NCBI GenBank assembly: GCA_937942165.1 | Contig: CALDFW010000191.1 | Location: 1 to 38,852 of the forward strand | Length of the DNA stretch: 38,852 nucleotides | DNA from: an uncultured bacterium | GTDB taxonomy: Bacteria > Latescibacterota > UBA2968 > UBA8231 | Reading direction: 5' to 3' | Notes under the pieces: model-generated | Databases searched by the model: none | Told to the model about the DNA's origin: nothing | The model's input: only the letters and a program-made list of their open reading frames with translations | Shown: piece after piece, positions 1 through 8,156 of the stretch | How positions within the stretch are numbered: the first letter of the stretch is position 1 | How the letters are laid out: every line of letters starts with the position of its first letter | Position numbers and translations under genes: made by a program

Positions 1-20
1 CAAACGGAAATGCGTTTACT

Positions 21-641
21 ATGATTTCAGCTTTAGAAGCGCTGGCGCGCCTGCGGGCAGGTAATAAGCGCTACGTAGATAACGTTCTCAGTATTGACTC
101 CCTCGACCTTCACGCCCGCCGCACCGAATTGGTGCCCAAGCAAACGCCCTCGGCCGTTATCCTCGGCTGTGCCGATTCGCGCGTGCCGCCCGAACTGGTC
201 TTTGACCAAGGTCTCGGCGACCTCTTTGTAGTGCGCGTAGCCGGCAACGTCGTCACGCCCTCGCAGATGGGCAGCATTGAGTTTGCCGTAGATAGCCTGG
301 GATGTAGGCTGGTCGTCGTGCTCGGCCACACGCAGTGCGGCGCCGTTAAAGCCGCCGTGCAGCAGGGAGAGTCCACCATGCCGCAAGACCTAGGCGCTCT
401 TATCGACCAAGTGCGGCGCTCGGTAGACGGAGAGCTAGAAGCGCATCCACTGGCTGAAGGCGAAGATCCGATCGGCCGCGCGGTGCGCGCCAATGTGCGT
501 GCTTCTGCCCGCTCGCTGCGCAGTGGATCGCCTGTGCTCGAAGGGCTGATTCGCAGCAACAGACTGGTCGTTATCGGCGCTGAGTACGCGCTGGAAACGG
601 GCGAGGTCGACTTTTTTGACGGCGTAGACGAGTTGCAATAG
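21..641 (+). CDS. Beta-class carbonic anhydrase
   Basis: Zinc enzyme that interconverts CO2 and bicarbonate, expected in the cytoplasm. The 206-aa product has the beta-class zinc site: Cys50 with the Asp52/Arg54 dyad in CADSRVPPE, and His103 plus Cys106 in GHTQCGAV. Length is normal for bacterial beta-carbonic anhydrases and the N-terminal ALARLRAGNKRYV segment is typical, so ATG at 21 gives a complete protein, although only 20 bases of upstream sequence are available and the ribosome site there is weak. The next gene follows after 61 bases on the same strand but has no obvious functional link. The family call is secure; the physiological role (pH, bicarbonate supply) is not shown by the sequence. 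Confidence 0.95.
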   Translation: MISALEALARLRAGNKRYVDNVLSIDSLDLHARRTELVPKQTPSAVILGCADSRVPPELVFDQGLGDLFVVRVAGNVVTPSQMGSIEFAVDSLGCRLVVVLGHTQCGAVKAAVQQGESTMPQDLGALIDQVRRSVDGELEAHPLAEGEDPIGRAVRANVRASARSLRSGSPVLEGLIRSNRLVVIGAEYALETGEVDFFDGVDELQ

Positions 642-702
642 AAAACGCTCGTATGCCAGACACCGAACTTATCACCCCGCAACGCAAAGGATCTCATCTG
701 TC

Positions 703-2265
703 ATGCCTATCAAAATAGCCGTTATCGGCGCGGGCAGCATTGGCTTTACCCGTCGTCTCATGCGCGATATCCTCTCTGTTCCAGAGCTAGCGGACAGCGA
801 GTTTGCCTTTCACGATATTAACAAGCACAACCTCGAAATGATTGCGCAGCTGGCCAAGCGCGACATTGAGGCCAATGGATTGCCCGCAAAGCTCAGCACG
901 AGCACGCAGCGCCGCCGCGCCTTAGACGGAGCCGATTACGTGCTCAACACCACGCGCATCGGCGGTCTCGATGCCTTTGCTCTCGACGTAGATATCCCGC
1001 TTAAATACGGCGTCGACCAATGCGTTGGCGACACGCTGTGCGCCGGAGGCATTATGTACGGCCAGCGCAATATTCCACAGGTGTTAGCCTTCTGCAAAGA
1101 CATTCGAGAAGTGGCTGCTGACGATGCGCTTTTTCTCAACTACGCCAATCCGATGGCGATGAACACATGGGCCGCATTAGAGTACGGCGGCGTGCGCACG
1201 GTGGGCCTGTGCCACGGCGTGCAGGGCGGGCATAGCCAAATCTGTCAGGTAATCGAACTCTTGGTCAACAAGGGCAAAAAGGCGGGCGCGAAAAACTACA
1301 AGCAGGTGACAAAAAGAGATGTAGACATCGTCGCTTCCGGTATCAATCACCAGACCTGGTATGTCAGCGTGCTGTACGAGGGCGAAGACTGGACCGACCG
1401 TCTGCTAGAAGGCTTTGAGCGGCACCCCGTATTCAAGAAAACCGAAAAAGTGCGCATCGATATGCTGCGCCGCTTTGGCTACTACAGCACCGAATCCAAC
1501 GGTCACCTGTCCGAGTACGTGCCATGGTATCGCAAGCGACCGCGCGAAATTCGCAGCTGGATTGATCTAAACCGCAGCTGGATCGACGGCGAGACGGGTG
1601 GCTACCTGCGCGTCTGTACGGAGGGACGCAACTGGTTTGAAACGGATTTTCCCAACTGGATGAAAGCAGATCCGCCCGTCTTTTCCTACGATACACGCTC
1701 GGACGAACACGGTTCGTGGATTATCGAAGCGCTGGAAACGGGACGCACCTACCGCGGTCATTTCAACGTGCGCAACGACGGCATCGTGCCCAATTTGCCC
1801 GCTGAGGCCATCGTCGAAGTCCCGGGCTACGTAGACAAGAACGGCATCAATATCGCACAGTTGGACGAACTGCCGCGCGGCTGTGCTGCCGTGTGCAATG
1901 CATCCATTGCCGTGCAGGGGTTAGCGACCGAAGCCGCCGTGCACGGTGACATCGACCTGCTGCGTCAGGCCTTTATGATGGACCCGCTGGTAGGTGCCGT
2001 ATGCAATCCGCCGGAAATATGGCAAATGGTCGACGAAATGCTCGTCGCCCAAGCCCCTTGGCTTCCGCAGTACAAGCGAGAAATCAACGCCGCTAAAAAG
2101 CGTCTTGCCGGCGCGAAACGTCTAGGCACCAAGAGCACTAAGGGCGCGGCGCGAATAAAGACAAAGAGCGTGACCGAGATGAAGCGCAACGCGGCCTCCG
2201 CGCGGAAGAATGCCGATGCCGCAGACAAGGGCGAGTTGGCTGGGAAGAAGGGCGCACGCCGCTAG
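703..2265 (+). CDS. GH4 family NAD-dependent glycosidase (alpha-glucuronidase/galacturonidase-like)
   Basis: Family GH4 enzymes cleave glycosides by an oxidation-elimination mechanism that needs NAD+ and a divalent metal, in the cytoplasm. The 520-aa product opens with a Rossmann motif (IAVIGAGSIGF, residues 4-14), has the NPM sugar/metal motif around Asn149, the subgroup motif Cys170-His-Gly-Val and a conserved His216 in INHQTWY. In GH4 the four-residue Cys motif tracks specificity; CHG-type motifs are linked to uronide-cleaving members, so a uronic-acid substrate is my inference. Two oddities: a Lys-rich insertion near residues 189-203, and a basic C-terminal tail (residues 458-520, 21 Lys/Arg of 63) beyond the usual family end. 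Weak AAAGGA ribosome site 12 bases before ATG. Confidence 0.88.
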   Translation: MPIKIAVIGAGSIGFTRRLMRDILSVPELADSEFAFHDINKHNLEMIAQLAKRDIEANGLPAKLSTSTQRRRALDGADYVLNTTRIGGLDAFALDVDIPLKYGVDQCVGDTLCAGGIMYGQRNIPQVLAFCKDIREVAADDALFLNYANPMAMNTWAALEYGGVRTVGLCHGVQGGHSQICQVIELLVNKGKKAGAKNYKQVTKRDVDIVASGINHQTWYVSVLYEGEDWTDRLLEGFERHPVFKKTEKVRIDMLRRFGYYSTESNGHLSEYVPWYRKRPREIRSWIDLNRSWIDGETGGYLRVCTEGRNWFETDFPNWMKADPPVFSYDTRSDEHGSWIIEALETGRTYRGHFNVRNDGIVPNLPAEAIVEVPGYVDKNGINIAQLDELPRGCAAVCNASIAVQGLATEAAVHGDIDLLRQAFMMDPLVGAVCNPPEIWQMVDEMLVAQAPWLPQYKREINAAKKRLAGAKRLGTKSTKGAARIKTKSVTEMKRNAASARKNADAADKGELAGKKGARR

Positions 2266-2282
2266 GGATACGCGCCTCACGC

Positions 2283-3785
2283 TCAGCCATCTATCCAGCC
2301 CAAACTCCGCTCGACGGCCTTTTTCCACTGGGCGATATGGGCCTCGCGCACGCAGGCGTCCATGCTCGGATTCCAGCTGTGGTGGGCTGACCAGTTGGAA
2401 CGCAGCTCGTCGACGTCGCTCCAGAAACCCACCGCCAAACCGGCTGCATAGGCCGCGCCCAGCGCAGTCGTCTCTGCTACGCGCGGCCGAATGACCGGCA
2501 CGTCTAATAGATCGGCTTGAAACTGCATCAGCAGTTCGTTAACCACCATGCCGCCATCGACTTTGAGCCGCTGCAGGTCGACGCCCGAGTCGGCGCGCAT
2601 GGCGTCGAGAACTTCGCGCGTTTGGAAAGCGGTTGCCTCGAGCGCGGCGCGCGCGAAATGCCCCTTGTTTACATAGCTCGTTAATCCGGCGATCACGCCG
2701 CGCGCATCGTCGCGCCAGTGCGGAGCATATAGACCGGAAAAAGCCGGCACGAAATACATGCCACCGCTGTCGGTCTCCGTGCGCGCCAGCGGCTCGATTT
2801 CCGAAGCCGATTCGATCAGTCCCAAATTGTCGCGCAGCCACTGCACGAGCGCACCGGTAATGGCAATACTGCCCTCCAACGCATAGACGGCGGGCCCATC
2901 GCCCAGCTTGTAGCACGGCGTCGTTAGCAGTCCGTGCTGCGAGTGCACGATGTGCTCGCCCGTATTGAGTAGCATAAAGCAGCCCGTTCCGTAGGTATTC
3001 TTAGCTTCGCCGGGATCAAAGCAGGCTTGACCCACGGTAGCTGCCTGCTGATCGCCGAGTATACCGCACACGGGTAGAGCCGTGCCAAAGGGACCATCCT
3101 CCAGCGTGTGTCCGTAGGGAGCCGACGCGCTGCTGGCAGCGATCTCGGGCAGCATGCAGCGCGGTATGTCGAGAGCGCTCAGTATGCCATCGTCCCAGTC
3201 CAAGCGCTGCAAGTCCATTAACAGCGTGCGCGAGGCGTTGGTCACATCCGTCACGTGCACGCCGCCCGTAAGCTGCCAAACCAGCCAGCTGTCAACGGTG
3301 CCAAAGAGCGCATCACCGCGCTCGGCAGCGGCGCGTAAACCGTCTACCTCGTCAAGCAACCAGCGGATCTTGGGACCGGAAAAATAGGTGGTTAACGGCA
3401 GGCCCGTCTTTGCGCGAAAGCGGTCCTGACCCCCGTGCTCGGAGAGCGCCGCGCACAGCGCATCGGTGCGCGTATCCTGCCAAACGATAGCGTTGTGATA
3501 GGGACGGCCCGTATGGCGATTCCACACTAGCGTGGTCTCGCGCTGGTTGGCAATACCCACGGCCGCTATTTCGCTCGGCGCGACCTCTGCCTCTCGCAGC
3601 GCGCCCACTACGACCTCCTGGGTCCGCTGCCATATTTCCACTGGATCGTGCTCAACCCAGCCCGGGCGCGGGAAAATCTGCTGATGCTCCCGCTGGTGCG
3701 CAGCTGCGACTTCTCCCCGTCGGTCAAAGAGCATGCAGCGCGTGCTGGTTGTCCCCTGATCAATAGCAGCTATGTACAGACTCAT
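2283..3785 (-). CDS. glpK: Glycerol kinase
   Basis: Phosphorylates glycerol with ATP to sn-glycerol 3-phosphate in the cytoplasm. The approximately 500-aa FGGY-family protein has the N-terminal phosphate loop [10 protein letters not shown], the PGWVEHDP segment, NQRETT and the C-terminal signature [19 protein letters not shown]; length matches GlpK closely. Two adjacent ATG codons (3788 and 3785) exist; the GGAGGG ribosome site sits one base from the first and four from the second, so I chose 3785. It runs convergently with the GH4 gene (17 bases between stops) and divergently from the flavoprotein gene. No GlpF, GlpD or GlpR is nearby, so it is a stand-alone kinase gene here. Confidence 0.95.
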   Translation of the reverse strand: MSLYIAAIDQGTTSTRCMLFDRRGEVAAAHQREHQQIFPRPGWVEHDPVEIWQRTQEVVVGALREAEVAPSEIAAVGIANQRETTLVWNRHTGRPYHNAIVWQDTRTDALCAALSEHGGQDRFRAKTGLPLTTYFSGPKIRWLLDEVDGLRAAAERGDALFGTVDSWLVWQLTGGVHVTDVTNASRTLLMDLQRLDWDDGILSALDIPRCMLPEIAASSASAPYGHTLEDGPFGTALPVCGILGDQQAATVGQACFDPGEAKNTYGTGCFMLLNTGEHIVHSQHGLLTTPCYKLGDGPAVYALEGSIAITGALVQWLRDNLGLIESASEIEPLARTETDSGGMYFVPAFSGLYAPHWRDDARGVIAGLTSYVNKGHFARAALEATAFQTREVLDAMRADSGVDLQRLKVDGGMVVNELLMQFQADLLDVPVIRPRVAETTALGAAYAAGLAVGFWSDVDELRSNWSAHHSWNPSMDACVREAHIAQWKKAVERSLGWIDG

Positions 3786-3920
3786 CATTCCCTCCTCTAA
3801 CCCTTGTAAATGCGCAGGTAAAATAACGTGCGCAGGGGCGCGTTTCCAATACCTTCTACGTTGATCGAACGCGACAAAAGACGTACTCTAATGCACGAAT
3901 AATCGATACGGAAAACGCTT

Positions 3921-5114
3921 ATGAAAATGTACGATATAGCTCTTGTCGGCGGCGGCATCAGCGGTCTCAGTCTGGCCCACTACTGCGCGCGCGCCGGACG
4001 CTCCGTTGCGCTGCTGGAGAAGGAGACACAGCCGGGCGGTGCACTCTGCTCAAACGCGCCCGATGGGAGCGACTTTTTTTTCGAGCTAGGAGCGCACACA
4101 TGCTACAATTCGTATGGGTGCTTTATCGAGCTACTGGAAGACTACGGGCTAATGGGATCCATACAGCCGCGGGTCAAAGCGCCGTTTAAAATACTCGATG
4201 GAAACCGATTCGTTTCCATCGTCTCGCAGATCAACCTACTTGAACTGCTCGTCTCTGCTCCCAAGATCTTTTTTTTGAAGAGAGCGGGACAAACGGTGCG
4301 CTCTTACTACGGTCGCATTGTCGGCGAAGGCAACTTCGAGCGCACCTTTTCAGCCGTTTTCAGCGCCGTGCCTTCACAAAAAGCCGACGCGTTTCCCGCT
4401 GATATTCTCTTTAAGAAGCGCGCGCGCAACAAGGCCGTTGCCAAGAGCTTTACCCTGCAGAGCGGCCTGCAGGCGATTGCCCACGCCGTTGCCGCTAACC
4501 CAGCGATCCACTACGTCGGAGGCCAGCCCGCTCAAGCCCTGCACCGAGAGGGCGATGCCTGGATTGTAGAAACCGCCGATGGAACGACCTACGCTTCTGG
4601 CCAACTGGCGCTGGCTACGCCCCCGTCGATAGCAGCACATCTGCTGGCCGACCTAGCGCCCGACCTGGCGCAGCATCTGAAGACGCTGTCCGTTGCGACA
4701 GTCGACTCCATCGGCGTAGCCGTAAAACGCGAGTGCGTTTCTTTGGCCCCTCTGGGGGGCGCGATTCCGCGCGACGACGCGCTCTTTTCCATCGTCTCGC
4801 GCGACGTCGTGCCGCACGAGCAGTACCGCGGCTTCACTTTCCATTTTGCCGCCGGTGCCCTCTCGCGCGACGAACGGCTAGCGCGGATTTGCACCTCGCT
4901 ACAAATAACCCCACAAGACATCGTCTACACCGGAGAAAAGACCAACGTCGTGCCTTCGCCCCGTCTGGGGCACGACGAGTGGATGGCCACGACCGACCAA
5001 CTCGCCGAACGGGCCAATGTCCTACTCACGGGCAACTACTTTAGCGGCCTCTCCATCGAAGACTGTCTCCTCCGCTCGCTCCAGCAGAGTGAGCGCCTAT
5101 CTCAAACCGCCTAA
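3921..5114 (+). CDS. FAD-dependent oxidoreductase, protoporphyrinogen-oxidase-like
   Basis: Flavin amine-oxidase-superfamily protein of 397 aa. It has the N-terminal dinucleotide-binding motif GGGISG (Gly10-Gly15) followed by ALLEKE, an FAD contact pattern GAHT near residue 58, and the C-terminal FAD motif GNYFSGLSIEDC (from Gly371). These features are shared by oxygen-dependent protoporphyrinogen oxidases (HemY/PPOX), but it is shorter than typical HemY (about 450-470 aa), so related carotenoid- or amine-oxidising flavoproteins are possible. It starts a plus-strand run; the enolase-superfamily gene follows after 15 bases. A HemJ-type protoporphyrinogen oxidase gene lies elsewhere in this window, so this one may be redundant or do something else. 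Fold assignment is firm, substrate is not. Confidence 0.7.
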   Translation: MKMYDIALVGGGISGLSLAHYCARAGRSVALLEKETQPGGALCSNAPDGSDFFFELGAHTCYNSYGCFIELLEDYGLMGSIQPRVKAPFKILDGNRFVSIVSQINLLELLVSAPKIFFLKRAGQTVRSYYGRIVGEGNFERTFSAVFSAVPSQKADAFPADILFKKRARNKAVAKSFTLQSGLQAIAHAVAANPAIHYVGGQPAQALHREGDAWIVETADGTTYASGQLALATPPSIAAHLLADLAPDLAQHLKTLSVATVDSIGVAVKRECVSLAPLGGAIPRDDALFSIVSRDVVPHEQYRGFTFHFAAGALSRDERLARICTSLQITPQDIVYTGEKTNVVPSPRLGHDEWMATTDQLAERANVLLTGNYFSGLSIEDCLLRSLQQSERLSQTA

Positions 5115-5129
5115 GAGAGGGACCCGACC

Positions 5130-6383
5130 ATGACGGCCAAACCCTACCTACCCCCTACGCCGCTCGACGACGATGCGGTAGTGATCACCGCCATCGAAAC
5201 GGTTCAGCCTCGGGATCTCTTTCCCGGCCTGCTGCTGGTGCGCATTCACACAGAGGATGGCCTCATTGGGCACGGCGAGACGTACTACTGTGCTGAGGCC
5301 GTGCAGGCCATGATCCACGACTGGATGGCCCGCCGCCTGCTGGGCGAAGACGCACTCGCCATCGAGTCCCACTGGCGCTTTCTCTATGAGCGAGCCGCCA
5401 ACTTCGGCGTGCGCGGCACGGAGCTGCGCGCTATCTCCGCGCTGGATGTAGCGCTGTGGGACATTCTTGGCCAGGCGTGTAACCGACCCATATACCGCCT
5501 ACTCGGCGGCCCGGTGCGCGACAAAATTCTCGTCTACAACAGCTGCGGCAACCCGAAATACGGACCGAGCAAAGAGGGCAGGCTCGGCTGGCCGGGCATG
5601 GGCGCTGTAGGCGACCCCGGCCCCTTAGGCGACTCGTGGAAGCTGTTTAACGAACCCGTCGCACTGGCCCAAGAGCTGGTCGAACTCGGCTATAGCGGGC
5701 TCAAAGTGTGGCCCTTTGACCAGGCGGCCATTCAGTACGGCCCGTCGCGCATTCCACACGCAGAGATAGAGAAGGCCGTACAGCCGCTGCGCGATATACG
5801 CGACAAGGTCGGCATGGACTTGGACATTTTCGTCGACGGGCACGCTCACTTCCAGCTGCCGGCCGCCCTGCGCATTGCCGACGCTCTGCGCGAAGTGCAG
5901 CCGCTGTGGCTAGAGGACGTACTCAAGATGGACAACCTCGACACGCTAGCCGACTTTCGCCGCCAGAGCGGTATGCCCATTTCAGCCAGCGAGATGCTGC
6001 TGACGCGTGCCGACTACAACGATGCTCTGCAAAAGAACGCGGCTGACTACGTGATGATTGATCCGACCTGGGTTGGCGGCATCTCTGAAACGGCGCGCAT
6101 TGCCCACCTGGCACAGACCTACAATATTCCCGTATCAATGCACGACTGCACCGGGCCACTCACGCTCTTTGCCGGCCTGCACGTCGGCGCAGCCATTGCT
6201 AACTGCTGCTATCAGGAAACGGTGCGTGCGCAGATCCACACGGTCTATCACGAGCTAATCGACACCGAGGTAAAGATCGCTGACGGCTACGTCGACGTGC
6301 CGCGTGGACCGGGTCTAGGTGTGCGTCTCAACCCAGACTTGTTTAGGAAGGATCGACCCGGCTACCGCATTTCAACGCGCTAA
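5130..6383 (+). CDS. Mandelate racemase/muconate lactonizing enzyme family protein (acid-sugar dehydratase-like)
   Basis: Enolase-superfamily enzyme of 417 aa, expected to abstract a proton alpha to a carboxylate and usually to dehydrate an acid sugar. Visible features are the capping domain (residues about 15-130), Lys in GLKVWPF, the metal ligands Asp236 (with His238, DGHAHF), Glu262 (WLED) and Glu288 (SASEML), and His338-Asp339 in MHDCTGP, the likely catalytic base region. The pattern is closest to galactonate dehydratase-type members; exact substrate cannot be assigned. ATG at 5130 follows an AGAGAGGG ribosome site and lies 15 bases after the flavoprotein stop; a dioxygenase gene follows 16 bases later, indicating an operon with a shared pathway. 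Confidence 0.88.
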   Translation: MTAKPYLPPTPLDDDAVVITAIETVQPRDLFPGLLLVRIHTEDGLIGHGETYYCAEAVQAMIHDWMARRLLGEDALAIESHWRFLYERAANFGVRGTELRAISALDVALWDILGQACNRPIYRLLGGPVRDKILVYNSCGNPKYGPSKEGRLGWPGMGAVGDPGPLGDSWKLFNEPVALAQELVELGYSGLKVWPFDQAAIQYGPSRIPHAEIEKAVQPLRDIRDKVGMDLDIFVDGHAHFQLPAALRIADALREVQPLWLEDVLKMDNLDTLADFRRQSGMPISASEMLLTRADYNDALQKNAADYVMIDPTWVGGISETARIAHLAQTYNIPVSMHDCTGPLTLFAGLHVGAAIANCCYQETVRAQIHTVYHELIDTEVKIADGYVDVPRGPGLGVRLNPDLFRKDRPGYRISTR

Positions 6384-6399
6384 CTTCCGAGGATTCACC

Positions 6400-7212
6400 A
6401 TGGCACTGCAACCGCTTGCCGATGCGCAGATCGAACAGTTTCACCGCGATGGCTACCTGATCGTCAGAGACTGCGTGCCCGTAGAGCAGATCAAGCGCAT
6501 ACGTCACATCGCCGAGCGTGACTCACAGCTGAAGGCCGACGCCAAGTTTAACCAAAACTACGAGGACGAGGGCGTGGGCACGCGACTGGTCTATCGCGAT
6601 CGATTAGACGACGACGTCTACAGCGCCTACGCGCGCAGCCGGTACGTCGTTGATCCCATGCAGCAGCTCTTTGGCGATGCTATGCGTCACTATTACCACC
6701 TACAGATGCTTAAAGATCCACAGACGGGCGGCTGGCAGTGGCATCAAGACTATGGCTACCACTACAAAGAATTTCTTTACCCAGACTTTGTTAGCCTCAT
6801 GCTCGCCTTCGACCCCTGCACGCGTGACAACGGCTGCCTGCGCGTGCTGCGCGGGTCGCATCGTCTAGGCCGGCTAGCGCACCGCTCTTCGGGCTCCCAG
6901 CTTATTGCCGATCCGGAGCGCGTGCAGTGGGCGCACAGGGAAATGGAAGAAGTGCACTGTGAAATGACCCCGGGCTCGGTGCTCTATTTTCACGGGAATC
7001 TCCTGCACGCCTCACACCCCAACCAAAGCGCCCAACCGCGTTGGTCGATGGTCTGCGCCTACGTCACGGCCTCTAACACCTGCGTATTGCCCGATGTGGA
7101 AGAAAAGCTGAGTGCGCCGCTGGACGCTTGGAGCGAAAAACAAGTAGCAGCAACGAGTCTGCGCCACGAGCACTGCGTGGAAGGAACGCAGCGGGCGGAC
7201 GCCCCCATATAA
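6400..7212 (+). CDS. Phytanoyl-CoA dioxygenase (PhyH) family protein
   Basis: Probable Fe(II)/2-oxoglutarate-dependent oxygenase of 270 aa. The double-stranded beta-helix metal site is intact: His115-x-Asp117 in WHQDYGYHY, distal His203 in LLHASHPNQS, and Arg214 eleven residues later, which in the family binds 2-oxoglutarate. I use ATG at 6400 (GAGGA site seven bases upstream) instead of the earlier ATG at 6319, because the extra 27 residues overlap the preceding gene and are not family-like. It sits 16 bases after the enolase-superfamily gene and 38 before the PHP gene, so it is probably co-transcribed. Substrate unknown; many bacterial relatives hydroxylate small molecules unrelated to phytanoyl-CoA. 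Confidence 0.85.
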   Translation: MALQPLADAQIEQFHRDGYLIVRDCVPVEQIKRIRHIAERDSQLKADAKFNQNYEDEGVGTRLVYRDRLDDDVYSAYARSRYVVDPMQQLFGDAMRHYYHLQMLKDPQTGGWQWHQDYGYHYKEFLYPDFVSLMLAFDPCTRDNGCLRVLRGSHRLGRLAHRSSGSQLIADPERVQWAHREMEEVHCEMTPGSVLYFHGNLLHASHPNQSAQPRWSMVCAYVTASNTCVLPDVEEKLSAPLDAWSEKQVAATSLRHEHCVEGTQRADAPI

Positions 7213-7250
7213 CCCCATAAAAACGCATCTACTCAATCGAGGAAGAACCT

Positions 7251-8129
7251 ATGACAGAGCGCCACAACCCCTACGATCATCCCGCAGATACCTGGCTGCG
7301 CGGTAGCTTTCACGGCCACAGCAGCGAATACAGCGCCTGCGCTTCGGTCCCGCTTGCAGAAAGCGTGCACCGCTACAGCGAGGTCGGGGCTGGCTTCTTT
7401 TCGCTAACGGACCACGATCACGTAACGGACCTAAGTGCGATGCGATCTCAGTATCCAGAACTCGTGTTTCTAGAGGGGTTTGAATACAGCTCGCGCGAGA
7501 ACGTGCTCTTTGCCGGCGCGCAGGTCGAAGCCCTGTATGAACAATCGCTAGAGGACGCACTGGCCAACGCCGGCGACTTGCTGACCGTCGTTTGTCACCC
7601 GCGCCCGCACGCCGACGGCCGCGACTACTGGACGCGCCCGATGCTCGAGGCGCTGGGCACTTGGCCCGACGGCATTGAAGTATACAACGGACACTACGGC
7701 ATCGAGGTCGCTCTGGCCAAGGGACGGCAGCCGCTATACACCGCATTTTGGGATGAGCTGTTGACGGCTGGACATCACCTGTGGGGATATGCCAATGACG
7801 ATTTCCACGACCCGGCCGATTTCGACAACGCCTACAACATGGTGCTGGTCGATGAGCGCAGCGCCGCAGGCGTAGTCCGCGCAGCCAAGGCGGGACGCAG
7901 CTACGCCACGACCGGCTTGCTCTTACAGTCGATTCAAGTCGAAAGAGACGATATACGCGTGGAGGTGGACGCCCCATGCCGCGGCGCCTTTATCGGACCA
8001 GAGGGTCAACAGCTGGCGCAGGGCGAGGGTCAGTCCTTCAACTACCGCGCAGGGGACGAAGCCTACGTGCGCTTTGAGGGCCAAGGCGAAAGTGGACGCA
8101 TCTTTCTACAGCCGCTGTGGACGCACTAG
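7251..8129 (+). CDS. PHP-domain phosphoesterase-like metalloprotein
   Basis: PHP (polymerase and histidinol phosphatase) fold protein of 292 aa. Metal-binding motifs are HGH (His21, His23), TDHDH (Asp54, His55), Glu78 in FEYSS, His116 in CHPRPH and the final NDDFH (Asp184, His186), a full trinuclear-type set. Such proteins hydrolyse phosphate esters or act as metal-dependent hydrolases. The last 75 residues (after about 215) look like a separate beta-rich domain. A GAGGAAGAA ribosome site precedes ATG at 7251. It is the last gene of the run flavoprotein, enolase-superfamily enzyme, PhyH, PHP, and faces the transporter gene convergently with 27 bases between stops. Substrate unknown. Confidence 0.85.
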   Translation: MTERHNPYDHPADTWLRGSFHGHSSEYSACASVPLAESVHRYSEVGAGFFSLTDHDHVTDLSAMRSQYPELVFLEGFEYSSRENVLFAGAQVEALYEQSLEDALANAGDLLTVVCHPRPHADGRDYWTRPMLEALGTWPDGIEVYNGHYGIEVALAKGRQPLYTAFWDELLTAGHHLWGYANDDFHDPADFDNAYNMVLVDERSAAGVVRAAKAGRSYATTGLLLQSIQVERDDIRVEVDAPCRGAFIGPEGQQLAQGEGQSFNYRAGDEAYVRFEGQGESGRIFLQPLWTH

Positions 8130-8156
8130 GGAGAGAGGACGTCCCGGTCGCCTTCG

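Noticed and set aside
3811-3836. Direct repeat TGCGCAGG in the glpK/flavoprotein divergent region
   Set aside because: Eight bases repeated once; too short to call an operator.
5130-6383. Naming the enolase-superfamily enzyme as L-fuconate dehydratase because of nearby fucosidases
   Set aside because: Active-site residues visible do not discriminate between acid-sugar dehydratases, and the fucosidases are over 15 kb away.
7249-7977. 242-aa minus-strand open frame opposite the PHP gene
   Set aside because: Arg- and Cys-rich, low-complexity product without motifs; it is the antisense shadow of a gene with clear PHP metal motifs.
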